From the NCBI GenBank assembly GCA_038502055.1, contig JAXRKN010000037.1:3844001-3908000 (forward strand): 64,000 nt of DNA, read 5' to 3'. The DNA is from Tanytarsus gracilentus (lineage: Eukaryota > Arthropoda > Insecta > Diptera > Chironomidae). Under the pieces are notes generated by a model. It was not told the DNA's origin, did no database searches, and saw only the letters and a list, made by a program, of their open reading frames with translations. This document shows positions 1-13,496 of the stretch, one piece after another. A program made the translations under genes and the position numbers. Numbering within the stretch: the first letter of the stretch is position 1; each line of letters starts with the position of its first letter.

Positions 1-1292
1 ATTGCTGATACGTAACTGGCGATCATGAAATCTGTCAAAAGTCGAGTTCGATGTACCGTCGATCCGAGAAAGATCATAAATACCAAGTAGAGAAAGGTTG
101 AGGTCGAAAGAGCTGCCAGTGTGCCGTTAGGAATGTCCGTAGATGGCGTTCTTAAATCTCCACTCATATTAATTCCTGCGAGAACGCCAGTGATGGTTGG
201 AAAGAAAACACCGAAAACTGTGAACCATGTTGTGCCTTTCGAGTAATCGGAATAAAGATTATCGAAAAACAGTCCAGTACCCCAACCTAAAAAGCCTTCT
301 GGATCGTTATAATCGGGCTCTGTTATAAAACTTCCGACCATAAAGTCGAGGGCTGATAGAAGCAGAACGAGTAGGAGAGCAAACTAGAAATAAAATTAAA
401 ATTAAGTTCATAATAAAAATCACTAAAACCCCTTCACACCTGTAATTTAACCACCCACTTTACACCCGCGACATTAATTACTCCAAGAAGAAGCACGGCC
501 GAAGTTGCGAACGCCCTTATCATCCAAACATTGTGCGGAAATCCGACAAGTCCTGCCATTGATTCGCCAAAACCGAGAACATTTAAAGCACAGCCGACTG
601 CTTGACCAAAGCAATAGAGCAGTCCAAGTGAACCGCCAAATCTCGATCCGAGTGTGTTGGCAATGAGGAAGTAAACTCCTCCCGTCTCAACTCTAATTCT
701 CTCAACAATTCCAATTGCACTGAGAACACTAATAAGGGCGATTCCAACTGAGCATATGACAACCATAACCGAGTGAATGATTCCAGCTTGACCGACAATC
801 CAGCCAGATCGAAGAAACACAATGACACCAAAGATGTTCACCATGCATGAGGTAAAAACACCATCCCATTTACTGCAAATAAAAAATCGTTAAAAATTCA
901 ATTTAAATTTATAAAATCAATCTAACCCGAAAAGTGTTGGTTGACTTATAAAGAAGTGCGTTCGCCACCTAAAAATAAATTGATGACGGAATAATTGATG
1001 AGTGAGTGAGTTTGTGTGATGGACAGTGAAAGTTACCATGGCTTATCGCCCTGTTCACTCGCAAAAACTTCATCAGCTCCGCTCGGCTGGTGCCCGGCAG
1101 TTGCATACTCCGACTCATTCCCCAGATCAACAAATCCACCAGCAGCATTTCTCGCTCTCGCATTGCGTGGAATGTTGTCCGAATCGAGTCCATATCTTTA
1201 AAGATATTATGAGAAATTTGGAGCGGACATTAAAATTTATGAACCTACCTATCCCAATTCATGTTGCTATTATTTCTCCGCTCGCTAGTCAT
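1..1292 (-). CDS. SLC12A8: SLC12A8-type cation-chloride cotransporter, N-terminal part (runs off the left edge)
   Basis: Exons read on the minus strand: 1249..1292 (ATG), 1037..1195, 927..968, 440..872 and 1..383 (continues outside the window). All junctions are GT/AG and the phases agree, giving about 353 codons. The order is a short polar N-terminus, then a THFFISQP stretch, then the hallmark first membrane segment (KWDGVFTSCMVNIFGVIVFL, with RSGWIVGQAGI following), further hydrophobic helices, and the conserved FGVFFPTITGVLAGINMSG loop followed by DLR. This family moves chloride or related solutes across membranes with cations. The 'WDGVF..C.VNIFGV' first helix matches SLC12A8 and its fly homologue better than NKCC or KCC transporters. 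The substrate is not evident. The two smallest exons (44 and 42 nt) are shorter than simple ORF searches detect. The C-terminal helices are not in the window. Confidence 0.88.
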
Positions 1293-2030
1293 TGTGATGT
1301 TTATGTGGCGTGGAGATTAAATGAATAAAATATTTTTTACAGATGATGATGAAGTAGTTGGAAGAGAGTGAAAAATAAATTTTTGACAAGTTTGCCACCC
1401 AATGATTTTAGCCTCGATGTAACTCTCAAATATTCAGCAAATTACGCATCTTTGCTCTTCACGTTCAATCGATTTGTGTCAATGGTCTTGGTCGTCTTAA
1501 AATTTTCCTTAAAACTATTTTTATTTCTTTACGTAGAAAGATGAAAAATTAATAAAAACAGAAAATTGATTTGGCTCTTTTTAGTTTTTTATTTCGGAGA
1601 CTTTTACTGTGTTGCCAGAGTTTCTTTTTCGTTGGAGAAAAAAATTATTTGAACTTGAAACTGAAAATTTTCTCGCTTTAAATTATTTTTTTTAAATTTA
1701 AATTAAAAATCAAACTTTTTTTTCTGAGCTTCCTTTGTAGGTTAAAAAAATTTTAATAAAAAATATCCTTAAAAGATGAATTTATAAAGTTTCTAAACAG
1801 ACAAAAAATCACGGGAAAACATAAGCGCCTGTTGCATTTTCTTTTCTCACTAATTGAAACTACTCGATGATTAATTGTCACTCACGGAAAATCTGAATGA
1901 AAATTATGCTGAAAGTCAGCCCCATTCATGAATAATTGATTGCGTCAATGATTTGATGAAACTTTTCTGACACTTCATTTCATCCAGTCCTGAATTGTAA
2001 GTTGATTGAAAAGGAACAAGTGAGGGAAAA
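1293..2030. other. Divergent intergenic region between the SLC12A8-like gene and the gustatory receptor
   Basis: The two start codons point away from each other and are 738 nt apart, so both promoters and 5' UTRs should lie here. The sequence is AT-rich with homopolymer A and T runs. I see no further ORF or RNA gene. Confidence 0.5.
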
Positions 2031-3320
2031 ATGAATAACATTTTCAGCGAGCAGATGTCATTTTTCATCAAAGTTTTTCAATGCTTTGGATTATATCCGT
2101 CGAATAAATTTTTAAAGTTTTATTCGGGTTTAAATTTCATGGTGACAGTTTTGCTCTTCATCTCAGCATTTAAAGTCTATCCTGTGCTTAAAGAGGGAAA
2201 TTCTCTTTCGATCCTCGTTGGTGGTTTGGTTTTTGTTGGAATTCTCTCTACGCATCTTTTGAATGTGTTTCAAGCCTACATCTCGAGACATGATCAAGCT
2301 GAAATTTATCAGAAATTTGATGAAATCGACACGCTTTTGAGCAATCAACTTCTCGTCACCATCGACTATGACACAGTTAAGCGCAAACTTCTAATTAAAT
2401 TTTTCATCATTTCTGCAATTTTACTGCCCATTCACGTCATCTCAATCGTGTCCGCTACACTGAACGATCTCTTCTTCAGCTATCATGTGCACCTGATTTT
2501 TCCAGTCATCATAATTCGATTTCGATGCATGCAAAATATGTTTTATATCGACTTGGTGAAGGAAAAATTGCAGTTATTGAATCAGAGACTTGAGAGAAAT
2601 GTCGAGCGACGAGAACGTGATAAATTTCGAATTGAAAAGAACAAAGTTTTTATGGTTGCTGAGAAGTTTCAAATGAAGCGTGACATCATTGGTTCAAATA
2701 CTTCATTGTACGACTCAATTCTAATTATGAAGACGATTTATGGCAAGATTTGGGACATTACAAACCTCTGCAATGAATGCTTTGGATACTCGCTACTATT
2801 CATTGTAAACGTGATCAATTTTTTGTAATCTCATTAATTAATATTTCTTCTGCCTTTAGGTGACACAATATTTCATCGAGTTCACTAGCAATGGCTATTG
2901 GCTTTTTCTCGCTTTAGAAAATCAAGTTGAAAAATCGATAGCGACGCAATCACTTTGCTCGATTTTTCCTATAACCATTTTGCTATTGAACATGGCTCTC
3001 TCCTGCTATCAGTGCACTGAAATGGCACAAGAGACAGGTGTATTAGTTCATAAAATTGAACACGACATCAACAACGATATTCAAAATGCATTGGTGAGGA
3101 TTTTTTCTTTTAATATTTTAAAAAAATAACCGTTAAAATTTTACAGATTCGTGAATTTTCACTTCAAATATTGCACGAATCGATAGAAATGTCTGCGAAT
3201 GGATTTTTTAAAATCAATTTCGCATTAATTGGGGGCATGGTCGCATCAACGGTGACATATCTCGTGATTTTAATTCAGTTTCAGCTCAGTCAAAAACAAA
3301 GCGCTGATAATCATTCATAA
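2031..3320 (+). CDS. Insect gustatory receptor (7tm_7 family)
   Basis: Three exons: 2031..2804, 2860..3093 and 3147..3320, encoding 393 residues, the usual length for the family. The N-terminus (FIKVFQCFGLYP) and the C-terminal signature TYLVILIQFQ on the last membrane helix are typical of gustatory receptors. The phase-0 introns before the last exons also match the family. About seven hydrophobic segments are visible. These proteins are ligand-gated cation channels in the membrane of taste and other sensory neurons. The first donor is ambiguous: GTAAAC after codon 258 was preferred over a GT six bases later, which would add V-N. I cannot assign an orthologue such as a sugar, bitter or Gr28-type receptor by eye. 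No frameshift or stop breaks the frame. Confidence 0.85.
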
Positions 3321-3840
3321 ACTTTTCAGATTGTGAACACGTGTTAAAAAATAATTGATGACCACAATTTCTTTTTTGTTTTTGTTTCAAAAAGTCTTTA
3401 TTGAAATACTCTCACTGTTGTTTGTGTCTGAGTTTTTAATGATTGTAACATGGAATTAAATATAAAAATATTTCGCAATATGCGCTTAAAAAGGGAGTAT
3501 ATAGAGATTGTTGCACCCTCGATAATGTATTGAGGACGAAAAATATTTCGATGATTAAACAAAAGTTTCTGAGAGAAAAAAAAAACATTTTTAAGACACA
3601 AAGGTCTTAAAATGGTAAAAAAGCTAAATATTTCGATACAACAAGATTATATATTAGTAAAAAATAAATGGAGGTTGCAGAACGTCGATTTTACCATGAG
3701 ATGAAAAACTATATAAAAGGTAAATACTTGTCTCATGTTTAAATAATGATGCTTGCGAAACTTAAAGATAGTTTATGTTAAGTAAAGTTTATAAGTAAAG
3801 TCCAAAAATTATCAAAAACCCATTTCCGTTTAAAAATAGC
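3321..3840. other. Convergent intergenic region / 3' UTRs
   Basis: This lies between the stop codons of the gustatory receptor (+) and mbt (-). It is AT-rich and contains short minus-strand reading frames with no recognisable domain. The minus half probably holds the mbt 3' UTR. Nothing else is visible. Confidence 0.4.
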
Positions 3841-5854
3841 TTATAACTCTTTAGTGGAATTCATGATAGGCACTAAAAGTGAAGGCGACCCAGCGATTAA
3901 CAAGAAGGGATCTGTCAACAATTCTGCAGCGGTAGCGCGCTGTGCAGGATCTCGCACGAGAGTTCGTTCGAGGAAACGACGTAATCGAGCTGATATTTTG
4001 TGAGCGTTCTTGGGAGTTGGTGGTGGCATGTCACGAATCCGTCGCATGGCCTAAAATTTAAACAAAAAAATGTGTCATTTTATTAAATGTTAATAAAACT
4101 TTTATGTTAAACTCACCTGAAGTGGAGGTTCATTAAAGAATGGCGGTTCAGCGTCAATCATTTCAATGACCATGATACCAAGTGACCAAATATCAACTTC
4201 CGGTCCATATAAAAGCCGTGAAATTACTTCAGGACTCATCCTAAAATTAAAATAAAATTTAGATAAAGAAATTTAAAAATTATTCAATAATTACCAATAT
4301 GGAGTTCCCACTAGTGATTTTCTCTTCGGCAGTTCTTGCGAAACTTGAGCACAGAATCCAAAATCTGATAATTTTACTCTTCCGTCAGATGCCAACAGAA
4401 TTGAGTCTGACTTAATGTCACGGTGAATTACTCCTTGGGAATGTAGATAGGATAAAGCTTTAAGCACTTGCTTACAAACTGTCGCAATTTGTTCCTCATC
4501 CATTCTCGCATGTGTAACAATATCCGTCAATGCACCACCCTCGAGATACTCCATCACTACCCATAGCTCATCGTTCACCAAAAAACTGTTGTATGTCTCG
4601 ACAATATTCGGATGATGATAGTCGCGTAGAATGACGACTTCATTAAAGAGCAGTTCACGACGTTGCTGCTTGCGTAAATCCATCTTCTTAACGGCAACTT
4701 TACGCTCTGGAAATTTTTTTAGAGACAAAATCGAGAATTATTATTATGATTATAAATTTGAGGTCATTAAATGTGCACGCAATCTTACTTGTATTTCTTT
4801 CCACCGCAATCCACACGGTTCCCGTACTTCCCTCGCCAATCTTAACAAAGTTATCTAGATTTTCGCGTGGATCACCATGCGACACGACCATTTGTAAAGC
4901 TGCCCTAAACTGTTCGTGCGTTAATCTCTGCTCCTGTTTACTGTTTCCATTGAGACTAACCGACGGCGGTATCGCAGGTGGATGATTTACTGGCAATATA
5001 ACCTGATGACTACCGCCTGTTGAATTGGCACTACTAGTGACTGACCCACGTGAGGGATTATTGTTAGCTACATCTTGATTGTATCTGAGGGGAGCGGGAG
5101 GTGGTTGATTCTGAAAATGATGCTGCTGCAATTGAAGTGGACCTTGTTGATTTTGAGTTATGTGTGGCATTTGAGGTTGTTGTTGTTGTTGTTGTTGTGG
5201 ATGAAAACTGCCTTGCGGTGGTCCAGCTTTACCATTATTATTATTATTAGTATTGTTACTATAACTATTGGAATGCATTGGATGAAATTGCATCGATACA
5301 TGTGGCGGTGGTGGTTGCTGCTGAGGAAGAGTTGGTGGATGTTGCATTTTTCGTTGATGCATAATATTTGGATCTACCTGATGAATTAATGGATATGATG
5401 TCGATGGATGATTGTTATTGGCTGCTGGTTCCTCCTGAATTGGAGTTTGAGGCTCGCGATGGTGTAATCGCGGCGGACTTGAGCATCTGAGTGAGTTTGA
5501 GCGAGCTACTGATGATACTTTCGGTAAATTAAAGCCATTGTAAGACGTGTTTTGTGAGTCCATCACTCCGGTCGATGAGGACATTGAATTTTCATTGATA
5601 GAAGTAGCGAGACTACTTTGCGGTCGAACTATAGTCTTTAGATCGAGAATTTCGGTAGGCGTAATTGCGGATGGATCCACTAGTGGCAATGGACGATTAC
5701 TGCTTTTCAGAATTTGATTATTTCCCACGATCGAAGCCCACTGAAGTGGTAATCCAATATATCTTCCCTCCTTCTTATCAAATCCCGTATGCACTCGATG
5801 CTCGAAATTGGATGGAAGTGATATTTGAGGCTTCTTTTTCTTCTTGGCGAACAT
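3841..5854 (-). CDS. mbt: Mushroom bodies tiny: group II p21-activated kinase (PAK4-like)
   Basis: Exons on the minus strand: 4789..5854, 4295..4706, 4117..4240 and 3841..4050, encoding 603 residues. The N-terminus has the basic KKKKK run and the CRIB motif that binds Cdc42-GTP (ISLPSNFEHRVHTGFD, residues 11-26). A long Ser/Pro/Gln/Asn-rich linker with polyglutamine and polyasparagine follows. The C-terminal Ser/Thr kinase domain has a glycine loop (GEGSTGTV, about residue 340), catalytic lysine 362 in VAVKK, HRDIKSD (Asp452), DFGFC (Asp470) and GTPYWMSPE. In flies this kinase acts downstream of Cdc42 at adherens junctions and in neuron number and photoreceptor morphogenesis. The start was set at MFAKKKKK, as in orthologues. 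An in-frame ATG at 5929 would add 25 residues that look like 5' UTR translation. Confidence 0.95.
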
Positions 5855-6390
5855 AATTAACAAATATTTTTCTGGATGTTGCTCGCTCGTTCGAAGAAAT
5901 GAAATTGTGTATTGTTGTCTTGGCAACAAAGAGCCAAATTAAAATGGCCTAACTGGAACGTGGTCGATGGAATGCAACTTAATTTAACGATTTAAAACGC
6001 GAAAATGAACGGAAAACTTAACTAAATAACTCAAATTGTTGAGAGAAATTCTTTAGGAATTTTAGAACACTTCAACAGCAAATTTGTTCGAGGGGCAGAT
6101 GAAAACGTCAATCGTTGCTTTTTATATTTAGCGGCACCTCCCTAATTTATAAAATTTAATTAAAAACTACTTTTATTTCATTTAATTTAAATTCTGTTAA
6201 AATTTTTTAACTTTTTTAAAAGTCCTTTAATTTTGCTCACAACCAAAAACTCTTGGAAAATCTATTTTATAAAAATAACGGTTCAAAAAAATTCAAATTA
6301 TGCACGCAAAGGGGCATACAAGAAAGTTGGGCTTTGAAAAACAACTCTTAAAAAATTTTTAAAGCTGCAAAATAATTTAAATGCCACAAA
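5855..6390. promoter_or_regulatory. Divergent promoter region, mbt (-) and zinc-finger gene (+)
   Basis: The two start codons are 536 nt apart, so 5' UTRs and core promoters of both genes must fall here. No clear TATA box was found, as expected for housekeeping-type genes. Position of the transcription starts is not resolvable by eye. Confidence 0.4.
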
Positions 6391-9238
6391 ATGGAGAATC
6401 CACAGTGTTTTGTGTGCGGAGATGATTGTAGCAGCTCCAATTGTTTTCTTGTGAACCTGCAGAGTAAGAAATACAAGTCGAGATATACGGCATTGATTGG
6501 ATATTTGATTAATAGTGAATATGAACTTCGAGTTGGAGCTTCGGATCTCGTTTGTGAAAAGTGCGTTGTTCTTTTAGAGAAATTCGATGAGCTACAGCAT
6601 GAAACGAAAGCGATTAAGAGTGTCCTGGCACGTCAAATTGCCAACCGATACAGCATCGAAACCGACCAGGAACAGATTTTTCTCGATAAATCGAAAATTT
6701 TCTTCCCGCTTCGTAATGCTGGCAGTGATAAGTTTAATTGCAAACACTGTCCCAACTTCCTCGCCGACAACATTGACGTAATAAATGCGCATATTCTCTA
6801 TCATCAATATTGCTTAGAGGAGCAGCAAAAGATACAGCAGAAAGTTGTACCGCCAGTTGTCAAAAAATCAGCCACATCAATTTCGCGGGAAGTTCCAAAG
6901 AAGCCTGTTGAGCCAGCAAAAGTCATAAATTCACATGTACCTATATTAAAGCAAATAGGCGTGAAAACACCAGATCCAGTCAAGCAGCAGAGCTTACCAG
7001 TTCATAGCTACAATGCAGTGCAAGAGTGTGAGGAGGACACACTGGACTCGCTGATCGACCTCAGTCTATTGGAAGATGAATTTTATGATTCAAATTTAAG
7101 AGACAACGGCTGCATGGTGAAAAATTGCCACGAAACATTCTGCTACGCTAGTGACTACGTGCGACATCTAAAGCTCCATCATAAATTGACACTCAACCAA
7201 ATCTTTGCAACGCTCCGAACGAACCTCAAGAAACCATCGAAAATGAGCAAATTTTCGTGTCCTTACTGCTTTACCAAATTGAGTAATAGCCAAACTCTAG
7301 AGGATCACATACATATGCACGAGGTGATTGGAAAGCCGAACATCTTTATTAATCGACTCAACACTTTCATCTCGAACATCATTAAAGCGTCAAAGTGCAA
7401 AATCTGCGATTGTGATATCCTCGATCCGACCGTAACCGAATGCAACCATGAGATTGTAAAAAATGGAATGGCAAGAAAAATTAATTGCAATCACTGCAAT
7501 TCCTATTTCTATAGCGAAAGATTGTACAATAATCACATGGCCATACGACACTTTGAATGTTTCCTCTGCGAAATGAAGTGTGAGGATAAAAATCTACTGA
7601 GAGATCATATTAGATCACATTTGGTGCACACCGAATATCCTTGCGTCTTTTGCAATGAAATTTATCAAACGAAGCAGGATCAGCGAAATCATATTAGAAT
7701 GAAACATGTGGAAAATTGTTGCATACACTGCGGAGAGTGGTACATGGATGTCTCGGAGCTGGAGACACATCTTCGAAATGCACATGCTGATAAAAGATTC
7801 AAAGAGGTAACTGTAAATTTTAATTCAATTTTATCAAAAAAAATTAAAATTATATATTTTTAGAATGCCGTAATATGTGACACGTGTGGAGCATCGACAA
7901 AAAATAGAGTACTCTACGATAAGCACGTTAAAACTGATCATACGACAACAAGAAAAATCTTCAAATGTTCAAAATGTTCCAGCACTTTTCAGTTTCGGTA
8001 CCTTCTCATGGATCACTTCGCAAACATTCATAATTTCACGGTCGTCGACAACGAGGCAAATTTCTACAAGTGCTGCTTCTGTAAGGAAACATTTTCTTCG
8101 CAAAATCGAAAAGTTTTCATGCAGCACCTTCAAACGCATCGTTCGAGCACAACTAACTGCTACGATTGCAATATAACTTTCGATACGCGGAGCATGTATG
8201 AGGATCATCGTGAAAAATCTCACCAGGACTTTTCGAGAAGTGTTCATAAGACTCCTCTGTTTGGAGCACAAGCAAAGATTGAGAAATATGATGAGCCAAC
8301 AATTATGCAAGGAGTTGCTCACGATCAGTTGAAAACACTGGAAAAAGAGGTTGCAAAGCAAAAAGTACATCATCAATCAGTTCAAGAAATGCCAACGGCT
8401 CCAGTTGAATTGATGCATGATCAACAGCAGCAAGTCATTATTCAGGGAGAGGATGGAAGCCTCTTGAACATGAACAATTTGATCTTGACTGAAAATGGTG
8501 AACTAATAATTCAGAACTATGATGGACTTCTGCCTAACGGCGGTACGGGACAAGAAGGAGAAATTCAAATCAACAATCTCGAGCAATTTCTTTTGGAGCA
8601 AGGAATTTCAGCAAACACAGAGATATCTTATATTCAATCAGACGACGGTACGATGGTAATTCAAAATGAAGACGGTAGCTTAACTCACACAACGCAAGAG
8701 AGTTTACTTCAGACGTACAAGGAAATTTTTGAGCCGGATGATATCACTAATGAGCTAATTGGAGACACAGAAATTCAGCATAGTCAAGTAATTGAACAAC
8801 AGAATATTCTTATGAATGGTGATTTTATTATTCAGTCACAGCCACATATTCAAGTTGATCAACAGCCTGTTGGCGATAATCAAGCACTAAATGCGGCAAA
8901 TCAGTCTACATTGGATGAACTTGGAGATATTTTGGTGAGTTTGATTGTGTTTAAATTTTAATAGATTAATTTATTAATTGATTAAATAGCTCGAAGTTGC
9001 CGCAGCAGCCGAAAAAGAAAAGAAACCAAAAAATAGTGGGCCGACAACAGCGAGAGAGTCACTTTGGGGGAAGAAGCGTCAAGCGGAAACACCAAGCAAG
9101 GAAGGCACTGCAAAGCGACGAAATGGAAAACAAGCAGATCTCGTTCAGTCAGCAAACGAGGTCCCTGCACAAAACTTTTCACAGGCCTACGAGCAATTTG
9201 TGAAAGGATTTGATGCCAAGAAAATGAAGCCAGCTTAA
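6391..9238 (+). CDS. ZAD-domain C2H2 zinc-finger protein
   Basis: Exons 6391..7806, 7864..8934 and 8990..9238, encoding 911 residues. An N-terminal ZAD dimerisation domain is marked by C6-x2-C9 and C55-x2-C58. About eleven C2H2 fingers follow, for example FSCPYCFTKL...H, YPCVFCNEIY...H, VICDTCGAST...H and FKCSKCSSTF...H. The fingers lack the classic TGEKP linkers and several are degenerate. The second half is a glutamine- and acid-rich region with repeated 'IIQxEDGSL'-like phrases, suggesting an activation domain. The C-terminus is basic, with a KRRNGKQ patch that could be a nuclear localisation signal. ZAD proteins are an insect-expanded family of DNA-binding nuclear proteins. I do not recognise the specific orthologue. 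The short introns preserve phase 0. Confidence 0.9.
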
Positions 9239-10395
9239 AGTTTGAAGAATATCAAGAACTCGATCTCCAACGTGGCCTTCATTAATAGAAATGAACATTT
9301 TTTTGTATCATAAAATATTTTTAAGTTTTTTCCCCTTTAACTATTTCAATGATTTCCTCCCGATTAATTTTAGACAAAAAGAAATTAATTTCTTATCTTT
9401 CTTTTCCCACTAGAATGTTGAAGCTGTTAGAAGAATTATCAATTAAATATTCAAATAAAGCAAAATAGTTTTATGTACGAAAGAAAATTATTTTAACAAT
9501 CATTTCATATATTTCTCATCTTTATTTTCTGCACGTTTCATTTCACCTTACTTTAACTCATATATACTTTGAAATCACATGAAATAATTTGGAAATAATG
9601 AAAGATATTTCAAAATATATTTTTTCAATTCAACAACTTTTAAAATTGTGACAGTTTAATTCTTGAAGTTTTTTTTATAGATGCGTTTGGATTTTAAAAA
9701 TCATAATTTAAATTCTGCTCAACATGACAAATTCTGATATGACTACCACACTTTATTTTCCTTTAAATTTTAGCTATTTAGCGAAAAAACTTTAGGCGCG
9801 CGACAATTTTTTATTTAACTTTTTATTTATTTCATCTCATAGTGAGTGTGTGACTATTCTCTAATTGTTAGATTATATCAACGATCAGCTAGATTAATTC
9901 ACCATTCATCGAAACCAAATAAATACCAAATAAAAGAACAAAACAAAATCATCATTTTTATGATTGAAACTAATTTTCAAAGAGTTAAGGAATAAATCGA
10001 GGGATGGAAATGCTCGAAAATTTAAAATTTACTCTTCAACTTTAAAGCACTAAATCACTTCCTATTTATCATTATTAGAAGTTAAAAGATTGGTTACTAA
10101 ATAATTGATTTCATCTAAAATATATTCTTTTTTTTTTCAAAGTGTAACGCACCTCTCTAAACAGATTTGTGCTAAATAAGCTAAAAAAAATCTTTTTTAA
10201 ATGTCTTTGAGGAGGGTTTATACGAGAGAAATATGAACATTTCTGACTTTTATGCTTTCAAACTTTTTTTTTATAGACCGCGAATAAACTTTTGAAAAAA
10301 CTACAAAAATGATTTTTTTTCGCGTTTATAAAGAGAAAATAATTGGTGTGTGGTTAATTTTGAATTTACAGACCAATAATTTGGTGGGTTTTGAA
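9239..10395. other. Convergent intergenic region between the zinc-finger gene and trabid
   Basis: AT-rich 3' flanking DNA. A plausible polyadenylation signal for the zinc-finger gene is AATAAA near 9455. The minus-strand half holds the trabid 3' UTR. No coding exon, tRNA or repeat was seen. Confidence 0.45.
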
Positions 10396-13272
10396 TTATT
10401 CCTCATCGGTGTCACCGTCAGACAAATAACCGCCTGCTGTCAAACCGCCAATTAGTTGAGGTGCTCTTGAATTTGGAAATGGAGCGGCAACCACCTGGCT
10501 AAAAAATAATAATTTAATTTAATAAACGATAAATTTTATTTTCTTACAAAACTTACGCGATCCTTCGATAGTGATTAAGCCATTCTTCGAGCATTTGAGC
10601 GACAAGGAGGGGTCTTTTATGAAGCTTTTGCTGCGCAACAAGTAAACCGCCTTCAGTAAAGCAAACATCAAGCCATTGTCTCATGATTGTCTCCTCGTGA
10701 CCCATCTAAAAATATAAAAACATTTTAATTTATTTTGAAATTTGAATTTTATCTAAATCACCTCTTCTTGCGTTAGAAAATGTATGGGAATAAGTTTGTT
10801 TTCACAATCTGTGAGTGGCAAAAAAGTAATGTCTTCTTCATCTTCGCGTGTCGAATCGAGTCGTTGATACGGCTCGGAGGGAACTAATGCACTAAAGTGT
10901 CCTAAAATTCAAATCATTGTTATCTTTTTATTTCCTGTAATGTTGATTAACTTTACCTCTTGTATATCCTAAAGTGATTGGTGATCGTATGCAGAAACTC
11001 TGTTCCCATAACAAAGGCAAATAAAGACCTTCAAATCTCGCATACCCAATGTCCTCACCACGAAAACTCTTTACATATTTCACACCATAAACGATGATTG
11101 GCCTTCGAAAGATATGCGCCAAAACAAAAATGTGCAGTTGCTCCAATGAAGCGCCGGGCTGACTGGCTATTGACAAAAGTTGCTGCCAATCTTCTTCCCA
11201 CTGCTGTTCTTCCAGCGAAAAGTGAAGAATAGCTGCCTGAATCATTTCATATTCTCTCCATCGCGGATAGAAAAGATTTGCACATTGATGTAAGCTCTCA
11301 GAGAGTGCTCGCCTCAGTACATTATCACGATCAAATATTCCCCAAGTGGCTTGAAAACAACTGTCGAGAAGGCAATCACCGGCGCTTCTATTCCACAGCA
11401 CCATTAAACGCGAGCCGAGCCGCGAAGTCACTTCGAGTGACCAATTTAGAGCCGGTGGTGGATTCTCGAGCTGCTTCTGTGCATCACGATCGAGCAATTC
11501 TTCATTTAATTGCTCCTGTACGGTTAAAGGCAACTCTTCGATATCGGCTGGCAGTGAAAAGGTTGCATGTTCATGAACGTAGTGACAGTTAAAATGAGAT
11601 TTTCTTATGCGCAATATCGCACAGAAATGTCTCCGGATATCGGTTGCAATGTCTGTTAAAAAATATCGTTGTAAAATTTGAGATTAGTTAAAATTCATCA
11701 AATTACCTGGTGCAATATAGCTCGGAACACACTTAATACCCGAGGGACCGTTTGTGGAAATTTGTGCGAGGAGACGAGGGAGTAATTCATCACGATGATA
11801 TCTAATTGCGAGATGTATGAGAGTGTGACCAACCTCGAAGGCAGACGGTCGATTTAATAAGAGGACCTCGTTGCTAGTTAAAGTACGACCAACATTACCG
11901 CCTCGCGATAAAAAATGATCGACGGCTGCCAAATTATTTTCAACTACACCAATGCAAGCATTCAACCATATCCAGTCAGCCTGACGCTTAATCTGTCTTA
12001 TTCGACGCTCATGCTGTGCTTCTATTTCGTTGCTGCTTAACGAATACTTATTACTACTGTTGTTGGTGTTATTATTGATGGCGGTGGCGGACGAGAGGAG
12101 AAGATTTGAATGACTACTGCTTATCTCATAGTTATTCGGCAAATTCTTCAAGTTGTTCTTCGCTGTATAGCTATTATTATCCGCTGACAATTTCATCGCT
12201 CCACCGCCCGCCGCCGCTATTGAGCATGTATTGTATGTATTTATATTTGCGGTCGCCGATGCGGACGATGAGTTGTTGATAATATTAAAGTTACTTGCAC
12301 CCGATATCAAATCCTCGAGATTTTCGATGTAATCATTTTCGCAGGCTCTAATTTTTTGTATGTTACTCTGGTCTCTCTTCGTTCCGCACATGGAGCATTT
12401 TATGCTTTTGGGAAAATTCTCATATGTACATGCCTAAAAAATTGAAATGAATGTTAATTTAATCTGTTTTAGAAGTGACACGAGTGATTATTTGATTCGA
12501 GAGGGGGTTCAGAGGTCTCAGACAGCGAATTATGTTTGTCCTTGAAAAGGAAATTGCTTGCGTAAACTTTAACTTGTTTTGAATCTTGGCAGTAAGTGAA
12601 ATAATTAATTAATTATTTAGGTGTCGAATCATGCGCGAGTACACACGTTTTAACATGATCATAAACTATTTTTTTGGGCTTACCAAACAGTGCCATTTCC
12701 TGCCATTGTTTTCACTACTATTATTATTGTTATTATTATTATGAGACATCAGTCGTAAGTGTTGATCAGCATCTGGTTTGCTCGCAGTTGATGTCAAATT
12801 GCTGGATGATGCCAGCGGACTGTTTGTTTTGAATTTACTGATAATGTCGGGATCGGAAGTGTGTATTGCGAGCTTTTTCACCTCATCTATAAGCGATGTT
12901 GCCGTTGGCGATGGACTGCTATTTCGAGAACTGCTATTATTGCACAACAATTGTGATTTTTTCGATGAAACATTTTCATCGCAACTTATTAGAGATTCGC
13001 AGGGCGTCAGTGAAGCTTGAGGTGTTGGACTTAAACTAGATTTGTAATGAAAAAAATAATTTGCGTTAATCCAATCATCTGATTAGAAAAGGTGAACGAA
13101 GAATTTTTTTTTCACAAACAAAAAATAAATCAGAAAAAAAACTTTCTATTTACCTGAAAATTTCAATTGTGGGTTTTGAATCTTTACACATCACGCATCG
13201 TATCGACTTGTTGTAATTCAAGTATGTACACTGTTCGCAACTCCATTTTGCCTCTTTACTCTCATTTTCCAT
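10396..13272 (-). CDS. trbd: Trabid: K29/K33/K63-type ubiquitin-chain deubiquitinase (OTU family)
   Basis: Seven exons on the minus strand: 13154..13272, 12684..13035, 11707..12433, 10957..11652, 10762..10901, 10557..10705 and 10396..10498; 761 residues with consistent phases. Two NZF ubiquitin-binding fingers are visible: residues about 9-36 (WSCEQC...CVMC) and one rebuilt across an intron (W154, C156, C159, C170, C173). An asparagine/serine-rich linker, the ankyrin-like AnkUBD (WLNACIGV...TLIHLAIRYH) and the OTU domain follow. Catalytic Cys493 lies in SAGDCLLDS and catalytic His633 in GHFSALV, which is split by an intron. The family trims atypical and K63 ubiquitin chains in Wnt/Wingless and immune signalling. 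I find only two NZF fingers, whereas vertebrate ZRANB1 has three. The first exon starts 225 nt from the esterase start on the other strand. Confidence 0.95.
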
Positions 13273-13496
13273 CGCTCGAAATCACAAAATAATAGCTAAA
13301 TTAAAGGAACAAATTTTTCATAAAGGGAATTTTTTTATTTTTTTCAAGCTTCAAAGATTTCTCACCGCACGTCGCTGTAAAATTTAAACTGTTGACCGTT
13401 TTTTTGTTGCAATCACGTGTGCGAAACGGTGATTTTAAAAAATAACACAGCTGAGAGAAAATTCAAAGTTCAGACTTTTTTTTATTTATTTGGATT

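Noticed and set aside
5855..5929. Upstream in-frame ATG of mbt
   Set aside because: Orthologues begin at the MF.KKKKK motif; the added 25 residues look like translated 5' UTR.
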